A DNA stretch of 26,791 nt from Collinsella sp. (GTDB taxonomy: Bacteria > Actinomycetota > Coriobacteriia > Coriobacteriales > Coriobacteriaceae), in NCBI GenBank assembly GCA_022713905.1, contig JAIHTM010000008.1:1-26791 (forward strand), given 5' to 3'. Each line of letters opens with the position of its first letter. Within the stretch, counting starts at the first letter, position 1. The notes beneath the pieces were generated by a model. It worked only from the letters and a program-made list of their open reading frames with translations. It was not told where the DNA came from and ran no database searches. The position numbers and the translations under genes were made by a program. This document shows positions 15,043 to 22,542 of the stretch, in pieces.

Positions 15043-16055
15043 TGGCCGACATCCATATTCTTGTTGCCGACGATTGCTCTGGCCAGCGTCTCGACGCCTT
15101 TCTGGGTGCCAACGACGGCTGCCCCACGCGCTCTGCCTGCGCGCATCTGATCGAGGGCGGCGCCGTAATCGTGAACGGCGAGACCTGTTTGTCAAAAAAG
15201 TATGCCGTACGCGCCGGTGACCGCATCTCGGTTGACCTGCCCGAGCCTCACGATCCGACTGACGTGATTCCCGAGGCCATTCCCCTCGATATCCGCTACG
15301 AGGACGATTACCTCATCGTGCTCTCCAAGCAGCGGGGCCTGGTGTGCCATCCCGCCCATGGCCACGAGTGCGGCACTCTTGCGAACGCTCTGGTCTACCA
15401 CTGTGGCATCGACCATCTTGGTACCGTGCAGGGTGAGGACCGCCCCGGTATCGTGCATCGTTTGGATCGCGATACCTCGGGCCTCATGCTTGCGGCAAAG
15501 GACGACGACACGCAGCGCGCGCTTCAAAATCTCATTCGCACGCGTACGCTCGACCGCCGCTATATCACGCTTGTCCACGGGCACATCGCCATGGACGAGG
15601 GCACCATCAATACCGGTATCGCCCGTTCCACGCGCGACCGCGTCAAGATGGCGGTTTCGGACGACCCCTTTGCCCGTCAGGCCATTACGACCTTTAAGGT
15701 CCTCGAGCGCTTCGATTCCACGCGTTTTGACGACGGCTATACGCTCGTCGAGTGTCACCTGTTTACCGGCCGCACGCATCAGATTCGCGTGCATATGCGT
15801 CATATCAACCACGCCTGCGTGGGCGATCCACTTTACGGCAAGTGCGATGCGCGCGCCGACCAGGGCCTGACCAGGCAGTTTCTGCATTCCTGGCGCGTGG
15901 CGTTCGAACATCCCGTGACGGGGGAGCGCATTGAGTGCCGCGACGAGTTGCCGTGGGATCTCGCTGCGGTTCTCGACGATCTGGCTCCGCGCTCGCTCGG
16001 TCGTACGGCCGCTGGAGATGAAATCGTTCCGCAGCTCGGTCTTCTCGAAGCCTAG
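15042..16055 (+). CDS. rluD: RluA-family ribosomal large-subunit pseudouridine synthase (RluD-like)
   Basis: This 337-residue enzyme isomerises uridine to pseudouridine in RNA. An N-terminal S4 RNA-binding domain (about 10-65: GQRLDAFLG, then LIEGGAVIVNG) is followed by the catalytic core with HRLDRDTSGLML, where Asp142 is the nucleophile, the RYITLVHGH stretch, and the C-terminal GRTHQIRVHMRHINH motif. S4 plus RluA core is the RluC/RluD architecture, and pairing with lspA is common in Gram-positive bacteria. ATG 15042 overlaps the lspA stop by one base. Exact target positions in 23S rRNA cannot be assigned from sequence. Confidence 0.95.
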   Translation: MADIHILVADDCSGQRLDAFLGANDGCPTRSACAHLIEGGAVIVNGETCLSKKYAVRAGDRISVDLPEPHDPTDVIPEAIPLDIRYEDDYLIVLSKQRGLVCHPAHGHECGTLANALVYHCGIDHLGTVQGEDRPGIVHRLDRDTSGLMLAAKDDDTQRALQNLIRTRTLDRRYITLVHGHIAMDEGTINTGIARSTRDRVKMAVSDDPFARQAITTFKVLERFDSTRFDDGYTLVECHLFTGRTHQIRVHMRHINHACVGDPLYGKCDARADQGLTRQFLHSWRVAFEHPVTGERIECRDELPWDLAAVLDDLAPRSLGRTAAGDEIVPQLGLLEA

Positions 16056-16073
16056 CCAGTATTAGGTGGTTTC

Positions 16074-16100
16074 TTGAACTCGGTAAGCCTGCGGTAAGAT
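16074..16100 (+). promoter_or_regulatory. Candidate promoter before the glycosyltransferase gene
   Basis: TTGAAC (16074-16079) is a good -35; TAAGAT (16095-16100), 15 bp later, is the best -10, with overlapping GATATA/TATACG as alternatives. The start codon is 37 bp downstream. Confidence 0.4.
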
Positions 16101-16137
16101 ATACGGTTGTTTACGTAACGCGTTGCTGGGAGCCTGC

Positions 16138-17433
16138 ATGCTCGCCTTTTTACAAACCAACACACCCATCGTGATCTTCAACCAGATTGTCGTCACGCTG
16201 CTCACGGTCTGCTTTCTGTACCAGGTGGTCTTCTTTGTCATTGGCGCTCTTCGTGGCGAGGTCGCGCCTCCCAAGGCCAAAAAACTCCATCGCTATGCTT
16301 TCTTTATCGCGGCGCATAACGAGGAGGCCGTGATTGCCAATCTCGTTCGCTCCATCAAGGACCAGGATTATCCGTCCGAGCTCATCGAGGTTTTCGTGGT
16401 CGCCGATGCCTGCACCGACAACACGGCGCAGCTCGCGCGCGAGGCCGGTGCCATTGTTTACGAGCGCAATGACCTGGCCCGCAAGGGCAAGAGCTGGGTC
16501 ATGGACTTTGGCTTCGACCGCATTCTCAACGAGTATCCCGACACGTTTGAGGGCTACTTTATCTTCGATGCCGATAACGTTATCTCCCGCGATTACGTTT
16601 CCAAGATGAATGATGCCTTTGACCAGGGCTTCCATGTGGTCACGAGCTATCGCAATTCCAAGAACTTCGGCAGCTCGTGGATCTCGGCTGCTAATGCCAC
16701 GTGGTATCTACGCGAGGCGCGCTTCCTCAACAACGCGCGTAATATCTGCAAGACGTCCTGCGCTGTTTCGGGTTCGGGTTACCTTATCTCGTCAAGCGTT
16801 ATCGAGGGCATGCACGGTTGGCAGTTCCACACGCTGACCGAGGACATTCAGTTCACTACGTTCTGCGCTATTCACGGTATTCGCATTGGCTATGCGCCGG
16901 CGGAGTTCTTTGACGAGCAACCCGTGACGTTCAAGGCATCCTGGAAGCAGCGTATGCGCTGGACCAAGGGCTTTTACCAGGTGTTCTTTACCTACGGTAA
17001 GCATCTGGTCAAGTCGACGTTCCGCTATCATCGCTTTGCCGCCTACGACATGTTCATGACGATCGCCCCGGGTATGCTGTTATCGCTGATCTCGATGCTC
17101 GCTAATGCGACGTTCTTGATTGTGGGTGGCCTTTCGCATGGTTTCTTGGCTACCGAAGTCGAGATGCAGGCGTGCGCCGCTTCGCTCATTATGACCTTCG
17201 CCATGATGTATCAGACCTTCTTTATCCTGGCGCTGCTCACGACTATCTTTGAGTACAAGCACATTCACTGCGCGCAAAAGTGGCGTCTGGTGACTAACCT
17301 GTTTACCTTCCCGATCTTTATGTTCAGCTATATCCCCATCACGGTGGCCGCGCTGTTCCTGAAGGTCGACTGGGTGCCGACGCAGCACGCCGTCAACGTT
17401 ACCCTTGACGAGGTCATGCAAGGCGCCAAGTAA
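16138..17433 (+). CDS. Membrane-bound family 2 glycosyltransferase (processive synthase type)
   Basis: The 431-residue protein has one N-terminal membrane helix, a cytosolic GT2 domain and three to four C-terminal helices, the layout of cellulose/chitin/poly-GlcNAc-type synthases. The A-domain motifs are visible: AAHNEE start, VVADACTDNTA, the metal-binding DAD in FIFDADN (144-146), the TED motif (234-236) holding the acceptor base, and the QxxRW product-channel motif as QRMRWTKG (271-275). These predict a polymer or repeated-sugar product made from a UDP- or GDP-sugar. ATG 16138 follows GGGAG with 5-nt spacing; TTG 16123 is less likely. There are no capsule or export genes nearby, so the product is unknown. 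A strong terminator follows. Confidence 0.9.
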   Translation: MLAFLQTNTPIVIFNQIVVTLLTVCFLYQVVFFVIGALRGEVAPPKAKKLHRYAFFIAAHNEEAVIANLVRSIKDQDYPSELIEVFVVADACTDNTAQLAREAGAIVYERNDLARKGKSWVMDFGFDRILNEYPDTFEGYFIFDADNVISRDYVSKMNDAFDQGFHVVTSYRNSKNFGSSWISAANATWYLREARFLNNARNICKTSCAVSGSGYLISSSVIEGMHGWQFHTLTEDIQFTTFCAIHGIRIGYAPAEFFDEQPVTFKASWKQRMRWTKGFYQVFFTYGKHLVKSTFRYHRFAAYDMFMTIAPGMLLSLISMLANATFLIVGGLSHGFLATEVEMQACAASLIMTFAMMYQTFFILALLTTIFEYKHIHCAQKWRLVTNLFTFPIFMFSYIPITVAALFLKVDWVPTQHAVNVTLDEVMQGAK

Positions 17434-17443
17434 CCACGATCAG

Positions 17444-17486
17444 AACTACCACAAAGGGGATGCACCTTTGTGGTAGTTTTTCTTTT
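17444..17486 (+). terminator. Strong intrinsic terminator after the glycosyltransferase gene
   Basis: A perfect 14-bp stem, AACTACCACAAAGG with CCTTTGTGGTAGTT, has the 7-nt loop GGATGCA and is followed by TTTTTCTTTT. The next gene starts 26 bp after it. Confidence 0.95.
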
Positions 17487-17511
17487 GAGCAGCTGTCCCG
17501 GGAGGTGTTCT

Positions 17512-17934
17512 GTGGTCTATATCCCATTTTGGATCTGCGCCTTTGCCGGTGCGGTGATCGATGCCTGTGAGCGGCGGTTTCCCAACGCGCTTGCGGCTGC
17601 GTGTGCCGTGGCGGCGTTTGCGGGCGTGTGGCTGGATGCGGGCTTGAACACGGCACTTGACCGCGCTGGCCTTGCGGTCATCGTGTACCTTTCTCTCGCG
17701 TTGACCGAGTCCCTCTGGCGGCGCCTCCGTCAAGCCCCCGGCATCGGCATGGGAGATGCCAAGGCACTCTTCGCGCTTTGCACGCTTGACCCTATGGGTG
17801 GCGTCGTGGCATTTGCCGCCGCGCTCCTGGTCCTTGCCCTCTCCTGCCTCATCACAAAATCGCGCTCCTTGCCATTGCTCCCATTTTTGGTGCCGATTTT
17901 TGCCATAATCGAGGTCGTGGGCTGTACGCTGTAA
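17512..17934 (+). CDS. Minimal A24-family prepilin peptidase-like membrane protease
   Basis: The 140-residue hydrophobic protein shows both catalytic aspartates of type IV prepilin peptidases: Asp17 in AVIDACERRFPNAL, corresponding to the first-helix Asp followed by the (I/F)PN loop, and Asp82 in the GxGD signature as GIGMGDAKALFAL. The cysteine-rich N-terminal methylase domain of PilD is absent, as in the short CpaA/TadV-type peptidases. Four to five membrane helices are likely. GTG 17512 follows GGGAGG (17500-17505) by 6 nt; the open frame upstream lies in the terminator. No pilin, ATPase or secretin gene is in the window, so its substrate must be encoded elsewhere. It sits directly behind a strong terminator. 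Confidence 0.82.
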   Translation: MVYIPFWICAFAGAVIDACERRFPNALAAACAVAAFAGVWLDAGLNTALDRAGLAVIVYLSLALTESLWRRLRQAPGIGMGDAKALFALCTLDPMGGVVAFAAALLVLALSCLITKSRSLPLLPFLVPIFAIIEVVGCTL

Positions 17935-17965
17935 CCGATTGCGCATCCTTCTTAAGGAGCATGCC

Positions 17966-19213
17966 ATGGCAACTAATCAAGAAACGGCCGCCATCAAGGC
18001 GCGCATGGACCGTATTCCCTCGGCGTTGTCGCCCGAGCTTATTGAGCGCATTGCCGCCGATCGTGCTTCGGGCGCGGTCAATCCGTATCGTTGCAACGAC
18101 GATCAGGTCATTCGTCGTATCGACCGTGCCGCGGACAAAGGCACGCTTATGCGCCCCAGCTTTATGCGCGATACCGAAAAGATCCTCCATTTGCCGGCAT
18201 ACACCCGTTATGCAGGCAAAACGCAGGTCTTTAGCTTTCGCAGCAACGACGACTTGTCTCGTCGTGGTCTGCATGTGCAGCTTGTCTCGCGTATTGCGCG
18301 CGATATCGGTCGCGCCCTCGGGCTCAACTGTGATCTGATCGAGGCGATTGGCTTGGGTCACGACCTGGGGCACACGCCCTTTGGCCATGCCGGCGAGCGC
18401 TTCCTCAACGATATCTATCATGAGCACACCGGCCGTTTCTTTTTCCATAACGTGCAGTCGGTGCGCGTGCTCGATGCGCTCTATGGCCGCAACGTGTCGC
18501 TCCAGACCCTCGATGGCGTTCTGTGCCATAACGGCGAGTACGAGCAGCGCGTGTTTGAGCTGTCGAGCATGGCATCCTTTGACCAGTTCGATCAGACGGT
18601 CGAGGACTGTATCGCCACGGGCTATAGTGCCATTGAGCACCTGCGACCCATGACGCTCGAGGGCTGCGTGGTGCGCATCTCGGATATCCTCGCCTACGTC
18701 GGCCGCGATCGTCAGGATGCTATCGCGGCGGGCCTGCTTGAACCAGACGCTTTTGATGACGGCCTGGGCGGTTATTACAACAGCTGGATCCTCACGCACG
18801 CTTCCATTGATATCGTGGAGCATAGCTACGGCAAACCGCGTATCGAGATGAGCGAGGACTTGTTCAAGGAAATCCGCCGCGCTAAGCGCGAGAACTACGA
18901 GAAGATCTATAGTAAGGGCGGTATCGAAGGCGACTCTGAAGCGGAGCTGCGCGAGGCGTTCGAAAAGCTCTACGACCGTTGCCTGCAGGATATAAACGAA
19001 GGCGACGAGTCCTCCTACATATTTAAGCACCACATTTCGCGCATTGAGCAGCAGCTTTCCTACTACGATCGTACCTATGCATGGCAGGACGATAAGGACC
19101 AAGCCGTGGTGGATTACATTGCGAGCATGACGGATGGCTATTTCTGCGAGCTGACGAGTAAGCTGTTCCCGGGTCTAAAGTTTCCGCACCGCACCTATAT
19201 TAACGAACGGTAG
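17966..19213 (+). CDS. dgt: HD-domain dGTP triphosphohydrolase-like protein
   Basis: dGTPase-family enzymes hydrolyse dNTPs to nucleoside and tripolyphosphate and help control nucleotide pools. The 415-residue product has the HD metal site: His103 (GLHVQLVSRIA), the His132-Asp133 pair in LGHDLGHTPFGHAGERF, and the later Asp in RISDILAYVGRDRQD. FFHNVQSVRVLD and LCHNGEYEQRVFE are further family blocks. ATG 17966 follows AAGGAG (17954-17959) by 6 nt. The stop codon lies inside the SOS-box palindrome that precedes rarA. True substrate preference (dGTP or any dNTP) cannot be told; it could also be an effector-regulated dNTPase. Confidence 0.92.
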   Translation: MATNQETAAIKARMDRIPSALSPELIERIAADRASGAVNPYRCNDDQVIRRIDRAADKGTLMRPSFMRDTEKILHLPAYTRYAGKTQVFSFRSNDDLSRRGLHVQLVSRIARDIGRALGLNCDLIEAIGLGHDLGHTPFGHAGERFLNDIYHEHTGRFFFHNVQSVRVLDALYGRNVSLQTLDGVLCHNGEYEQRVFELSSMASFDQFDQTVEDCIATGYSAIEHLRPMTLEGCVVRISDILAYVGRDRQDAIAAGLLEPDAFDDGLGGYYNSWILTHASIDIVEHSYGKPRIEMSEDLFKEIRRAKRENYEKIYSKGGIEGDSEAELREAFEKLYDRCLQDINEGDESSYIFKHHISRIEQQLSYYDRTYAWQDDKDQAVVDYIASMTDGYFCELTSKLFPGLKFPHRTYINER

Positions 19214-19218
19214 TTCGT
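19203..19218. promoter_or_regulatory. LexA-type SOS box upstream of rarA
   Basis: ACGAAC-GGTA-GTTCGT is a perfect 6-bp-arm inverted repeat containing CGAAC-N4-GTTCG, the core of the Gram-positive/actinobacterial LexA (DinR) operator. It overlaps the -35 zone of a promoter whose -10 is TATACT (19229-19234), 17 bp from position 19211, so a bound repressor would block rarA transcription. Confidence 0.72.
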
Positions 19219-19228
19219 ATCCTTTCGG

Positions 19229-19234
19229 TATACT
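19229..19234 (+). promoter_or_regulatory. Probable -10 of the rarA promoter
   Basis: TATACT matches the consensus -10 at 5 of 6 positions. The -35 is poor and covered by the SOS-like palindrome. The transcript would begin near 19241, leaving a leader of about 18-33 nt. Confidence 0.55.
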
Positions 19235-19258
19235 GTTGGTGAACTACGATTTTGATGG

Positions 19259-20623
19259 ATGTACGGGATGGCTATGGACGACCTTTTTTCTGCCTCGACG
19301 CGCGAGCGTTCCTTTAAGAATGCGCCGCTCGCGGTGCGCATGCGCCCCAATTCGCTCGATGAGTACGTGGGCCAGCAAAAGGCCGTCGGTAGGGGCTCAT
19401 GGCTGCGTGCCGCGATTGAGCATGATGTGCTGTCGAGCGTGATCCTGTACGGGCCTGCCGGTACGGGCAAGACCACGCTGGCGCATATCATCGCCAACCA
19501 TACCAAGAGCGAGTTTGTCGAGGTCAGCGCCGTGACGGGTACCGTGAAGGACCTGCGTCGCGTGATCGACGAGGCAAAGACGCGCCTGAATACGTATAAC
19601 CGTCGCACCATCCTGTTTATCGACGAGATTCATCGCTTTTCAAAATCGCAGCAGGATGCGCTGTTGCATGCTGTCGAGAACCGCACCGTCATTATGATCG
19701 GTGCCACGACTGAGAACCCGTACTTCGAGGTCAACTCAGCACTGTTGTCACGCGGCCGCGTAGTTGAGCTTGAGCACCTAAAGGACGAAGACATCGCAAC
19801 GCTCATTGAGCGTGCGCTCGAAGCGCCGCATGGCTTGAGCGGCAAGTTCTCGGCCGATGAGGATGCGGTCAAGACCATTTGCACGTTGGCCGCGGGCGAT
19901 GCGCGCTCGGCTCTGACGACGCTCGAGCTGGCGAGCGAGATCGCTGTGACGCGTCCCGATACCGAGGGTACGTCGGCGCCGGCAGCAGGGGAGCGATATC
20001 CCATTACGGTCGACGATGTGAAGATCGCCAACCCTCGCCGTGGATTTTCGTATGACAAAAACGGTGACATGCACTACGACATCATCAGTGCGTTCATCAA
20101 GTCCATGCGCGGCAGCGACCCCGACGCCACGATCTACTGGCTTGCACGCATGATCGATGCGGGGGAGGACCCCAAGTTTATCGCCCGCCGCATTATGATT
20201 CACGCTTCCGAGGACGTCGGCAATGCCGATCCGCAGGCGCTGTTGGTGGCGCATGCCGCGTTTAAGTCTGCCGAGGTCATTGGCTACCCCGAGTGTCGCA
20301 TCAACCTGGCGCAGGCCGCGCTCTATGTGTGCTTGGCGCCAAAGTCCAATGCCTGCGAGGCATCCATTGATGCGGCCCTAGCCGATATCCATAACAGTGG
20401 ACTGCGCGAGGTGCCAAGCTATTTGCGCGATCGCCATCGACCGGGTAGCGATGAGTATGGTGTCTACAAGTATCCGCACGATTATCCCGAAGGCTGGGTC
20501 GATCAGCGTTACTTGCCCGAAGGTTTGGAACGCGGCGCGTTTTGGCAGCCTGCCGGCCGCGGCTGGGAAGAATGGCGCGTAGAACAAAGCGAACGCGACC
20601 GTAGCGGGAACGCACCGAAGTAA
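19259..20623 (+). CDS. rarA: Replication-associated recombination protein A (RarA/MgsA, AAA+ ATPase)
   Basis: RarA is a clamp-loader-like AAA+ ATPase that acts at stalled replication forks. The product (up to 454 residues) starts with MDDLFSAST, then LAVRMRPNSLDEYVGQQ, Walker A GPAGTGKTT (65-73), Walker B LFIDEIHRF (119-127), sensor 1 IGATTENPYFEVNSALLSR, and the C-terminal helical tetramerisation domain ending in DYPEGWVDQRYLPEGL. The first in-frame start after an upstream stop is ATG 19259; ATG 19268 and ATG 19274 are equally possible, as no strong ribosome-binding site marks one. The SOS-like box at its promoter fits a damage-response role. A large hairpin lies 50 bp after the stop. Confidence 0.95.
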   Translation: MYGMAMDDLFSASTRERSFKNAPLAVRMRPNSLDEYVGQQKAVGRGSWLRAAIEHDVLSSVILYGPAGTGKTTLAHIIANHTKSEFVEVSAVTGTVKDLRRVIDEAKTRLNTYNRRTILFIDEIHRFSKSQQDALLHAVENRTVIMIGATTENPYFEVNSALLSRGRVVELEHLKDEDIATLIERALEAPHGLSGKFSADEDAVKTICTLAAGDARSALTTLELASEIAVTRPDTEGTSAPAAGERYPITVDDVKIANPRRGFSYDKNGDMHYDIISAFIKSMRGSDPDATIYWLARMIDAGEDPKFIARRIMIHASEDVGNADPQALLVAHAAFKSAEVIGYPECRINLAQAALYVCLAPKSNACEASIDAALADIHNSGLREVPSYLRDRHRPGSDEYGVYKYPHDYPEGWVDQRYLPEGLERGAFWQPAGRGWEEWRVEQSERDRSGNAPK

Positions 20624-20673
20624 AACGTTGATGCTGGGGGTTGTGGGTTGAAGCTCTCATCATCCCGCGTGTT

Positions 20674-20708
20674 GATGGGACAAACACTACTGATGAATTT
20701 GTCCCATC
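20674..20708. repeat. Perfect 11-bp inverted repeat in the rarA downstream region
   Basis: GATGGGACAAA and TTTGTCCCATC form a perfect stem around a 13-nt loop. No T-run follows, so it is not a standard terminator; it resembles a short palindromic intergenic repeat. The GGGAC core also occurs in the palindrome at 6926-6955. Confidence 0.6.
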
Positions 20709-20785
20709 TCCTCCCTCGGGTATCTTCGGTCCCCTTTGGGGTACCATGAAAAGCGTCTGTATTTCGATTCCTTTGGGAGGCTTGT

Positions 20786-21379
20786 ATGAGTCCCATTCAA
20801 ATCGCCTTGCTGCTGCTCGCCGTTGCCGGCGTGTGGGCCGTCGTTGAGCTTGCGCTCACCCTGCGCAAAACCCGCACCGTCGTCGATTCGCTCGACAAGA
20901 CCGTGACTGACCTCAACAACACCATTGCCGAGGCGCAGCCCGTGGTGGCAAAGCTCGATGGCGCCGTTGACGAGTTGACGCCCGCGCTGGCGCAGATGGA
21001 GCCGCTGCTCAAGTCGAGCAAGACTGCCGTCGATGCCCTGACGTCCAACCTCGTTGAGGTTGAGGCGGTCGTTCGCGACATCTCTGAGGTCACGGGCAGC
21101 ATGGCCGAGGCCAGCAACGCCGTGTCGAGCGTGACTGATTCTGCCGCCGGTGCCGTGCAGAAGCTCTTCAATAAGGTGAAGGCTCCTGCAGCTAACGCTG
21201 AGCGCAAGCTCGCCGCTGCCGCCGCGGAGGCCGAGCAGCCTACCGAGCGCGTCCTGATTGGTGTGGCCGAGGATGAGGCCGCCGATGGCGCAGATGCGGC
21301 TCAGAAACCTGCCGCAAAGCCGGCTCAGTATTACACCTATACGCCCGCCGAGACCTCCGAGGAGTCCTGCGATGAGTAG
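20786..21379 (+). CDS. DUF948-like membrane-anchored coiled-coil protein
   Basis: This 197-residue protein has one N-terminal membrane helix (about 4-22: IQIALLLLAVAGVWAVVEL), then a long heptad-rich helix to about residue 125 (VVDSLDKTVTDLNNTIAE, then LVEVEAVVRDISEV), resembling DUF948 / general-stress YtxG-type proteins. The last 60 residues are Ala/Glu-rich and probably disordered. ATG 20786 has GGGAGG (20775-20780) 5 nt upstream. It is first in a tightly overlapped operon: its last 8 bp overlap the next gene. Linkage to a SigB-type sigma factor fits a stress or cell-envelope role, but no activity can be assigned. Confidence 0.8.
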   Translation: MSPIQIALLLLAVAGVWAVVELALTLRKTRTVVDSLDKTVTDLNNTIAEAQPVVAKLDGAVDELTPALAQMEPLLKSSKTAVDALTSNLVEVEAVVRDISEVTGSMAEASNAVSSVTDSAAGAVQKLFNKVKAPAANAERKLAAAAAEAEQPTERVLIGVAEDEAADGADAAQKPAAKPAQYYTYTPAETSEESCDE

Positions 21380-21749
21380 CGAAGCGACCTGCCCCATTAC
21401 GCTGACCGTTGCCGGCGACCCGCGTCTCGCACGCTTGGTGCGTATGACGGCCGCTAACGTTGGCGCTCTGTGCTCTATGTCCGTCGATCGTATCGAGGAC
21501 ATCCGCATGGCTGCCGAGGAGGCATTCATCTTTGGTTGCACCGCGGTCGACTGCGACGACATCACCATAAAATTCGACGTCGACGAGACCCACGTCGGCA
21601 TGACGTTTACCTTCGGCGACCAGGCCACCGTCGATGAAGATGACCAAGCTGCTGTGTATGCTGAGCTCATTCTTGCAAGCGTGTGCGATGCCTACGAAAA
21701 GACCTCGGCGCCCCTAACGCTTTCCCTCGACCTCAAGGCGGATATCTAA
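21372..21749 (+). CDS. RsbW/SpoIIAB-like putative anti-sigma factor, ATP-binding motifs degenerate
   Basis: The 125-residue product resembles the GHKL-fold anti-sigma kinases RsbW and SpoIIAB: ARLVRMTAANVGALC matches the first helix region, RIEDIRMAAEEAF the N-box helix (RsbW has IEDLKIAVSEACTNAV), and the tail LTLSLDLK the final strand. The essential N-box asparagine is replaced (EEAFIFGC where SEACTNAV is expected), and no GxGxG ATP lid is present; the protein is some 20-35 residues shorter than relatives. It therefore may bind sigma without phosphorylating an anti-anti-sigma partner. ATG 21372 overlaps the upstream gene by 8 bp, and the sigma gene starts 1 bp after its stop. Assignment rests largely on this context. 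Confidence 0.68.
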   Translation: MSSEATCPITLTVAGDPRLARLVRMTAANVGALCSMSVDRIEDIRMAAEEAFIFGCTAVDCDDITIKFDVDETHVGMTFTFGDQATVDEDDQAAVYAELILASVCDAYEKTSAPLTLSLDLKADI

Positions 21750-21750
21750 T

Positions 21751-22542
21751 ATGACCGAACGTTCCCGGAGCGGCAAGACCGCTTGGGACAAGGAGAAAAC
21801 CCGCGAGCTGTTTCGTCGCTACAAGGAGACCGGTGATCCGGACGCCCGCGAGCAGCTCGTCATGTCCCATATGAACCTGGTAAGGTTTCTTGCCAACAAA
21901 TTTAAGAACCGCGGCGAGCCGCTCGACGACCTCATGCAGGTTGGCTATCTGGGCTTGCTCAAGGCTATCGATCGCTTTGACCCCGAGCGCGGACTCGAGT
22001 TTACGACGTTTGCTACGCCCACCATTCTGGGCGAAATCAAACGCCACTTCCGCGACAAGGGCTGGAGCGTCCGCGTGCCCCGTCGCCTGCAGGAGCTCTC
22101 GGCCAAGGTAAACCAGACTACCGACAAACTCACCAACGAGCTGCAGCGCTCGCCCAAGGTCGAGGAAATCGCCGAATATCTGGGCGTGACCGTCGACGAA
22201 GTGCTTGAGGCCATGGAATCGTCCTCGGCCTATACCTCGGTGCCCATCGAGGCCCCGGGGGCATCCGATTCCGATGATGCACCCTCGATTCTCGACCGCT
22301 ATGCCGACGAGGACAACGAGCTCGACTTTACCGACGACCGCTTGGTGATCGAGGAAGCTATCCGTGATTTCTCGCCGCGCGAGCGCGAGGTTATCGAGCT
22401 GCGCTTTGTAAAGGGCATGACCCAGATCGAGATCGCCAAGAAGCTGGGTATATCGCAGGTCCAGGTTTCGCGCCTGCTGCGCCGCACGCTTAAGAAGATT
22501 CAGGACAAGATCGACCCCGACGGAGTGATGATTCGTTCATGA
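21751..22542 (+). CDS. SigB/SigF-type (group 3) RNA polymerase sigma factor
   Basis: The 263-residue sigma factor contains region 2 (LVMSHMNLVRFLANKF, then DDLMQVGYLGLLKAIDRFDP and TFATPTILGEIKRHFRD), region 3 (QELSAKVNQTTDKL through VTVDEVLEAM) and region 4 with a helix-turn-helix (MTQIEIAKKLGISQVQVSRLL). GEIKRHFRDKGWSVRVPRRLQE is the hallmark of the SigB/SigF/SigG group governing general stress or development. ATG 21751 follows the putative anti-sigma stop by 1 bp, with AAGGCGG inside that gene. Its stop overlaps the next start (ATGA). The immediate upstream RsbW-like gene argues for post-translational control. Confidence 0.95.
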   Translation: MTERSRSGKTAWDKEKTRELFRRYKETGDPDAREQLVMSHMNLVRFLANKFKNRGEPLDDLMQVGYLGLLKAIDRFDPERGLEFTTFATPTILGEIKRHFRDKGWSVRVPRRLQELSAKVNQTTDKLTNELQRSPKVEEIAEYLGVTVDEVLEAMESSSAYTSVPIEAPGASDSDDAPSILDRYADEDNELDFTDDRLVIEEAIRDFSPREREVIELRFVKGMTQIEIAKKLGISQVQVSRLLRRTLKKIQDKIDPDGVMIRS

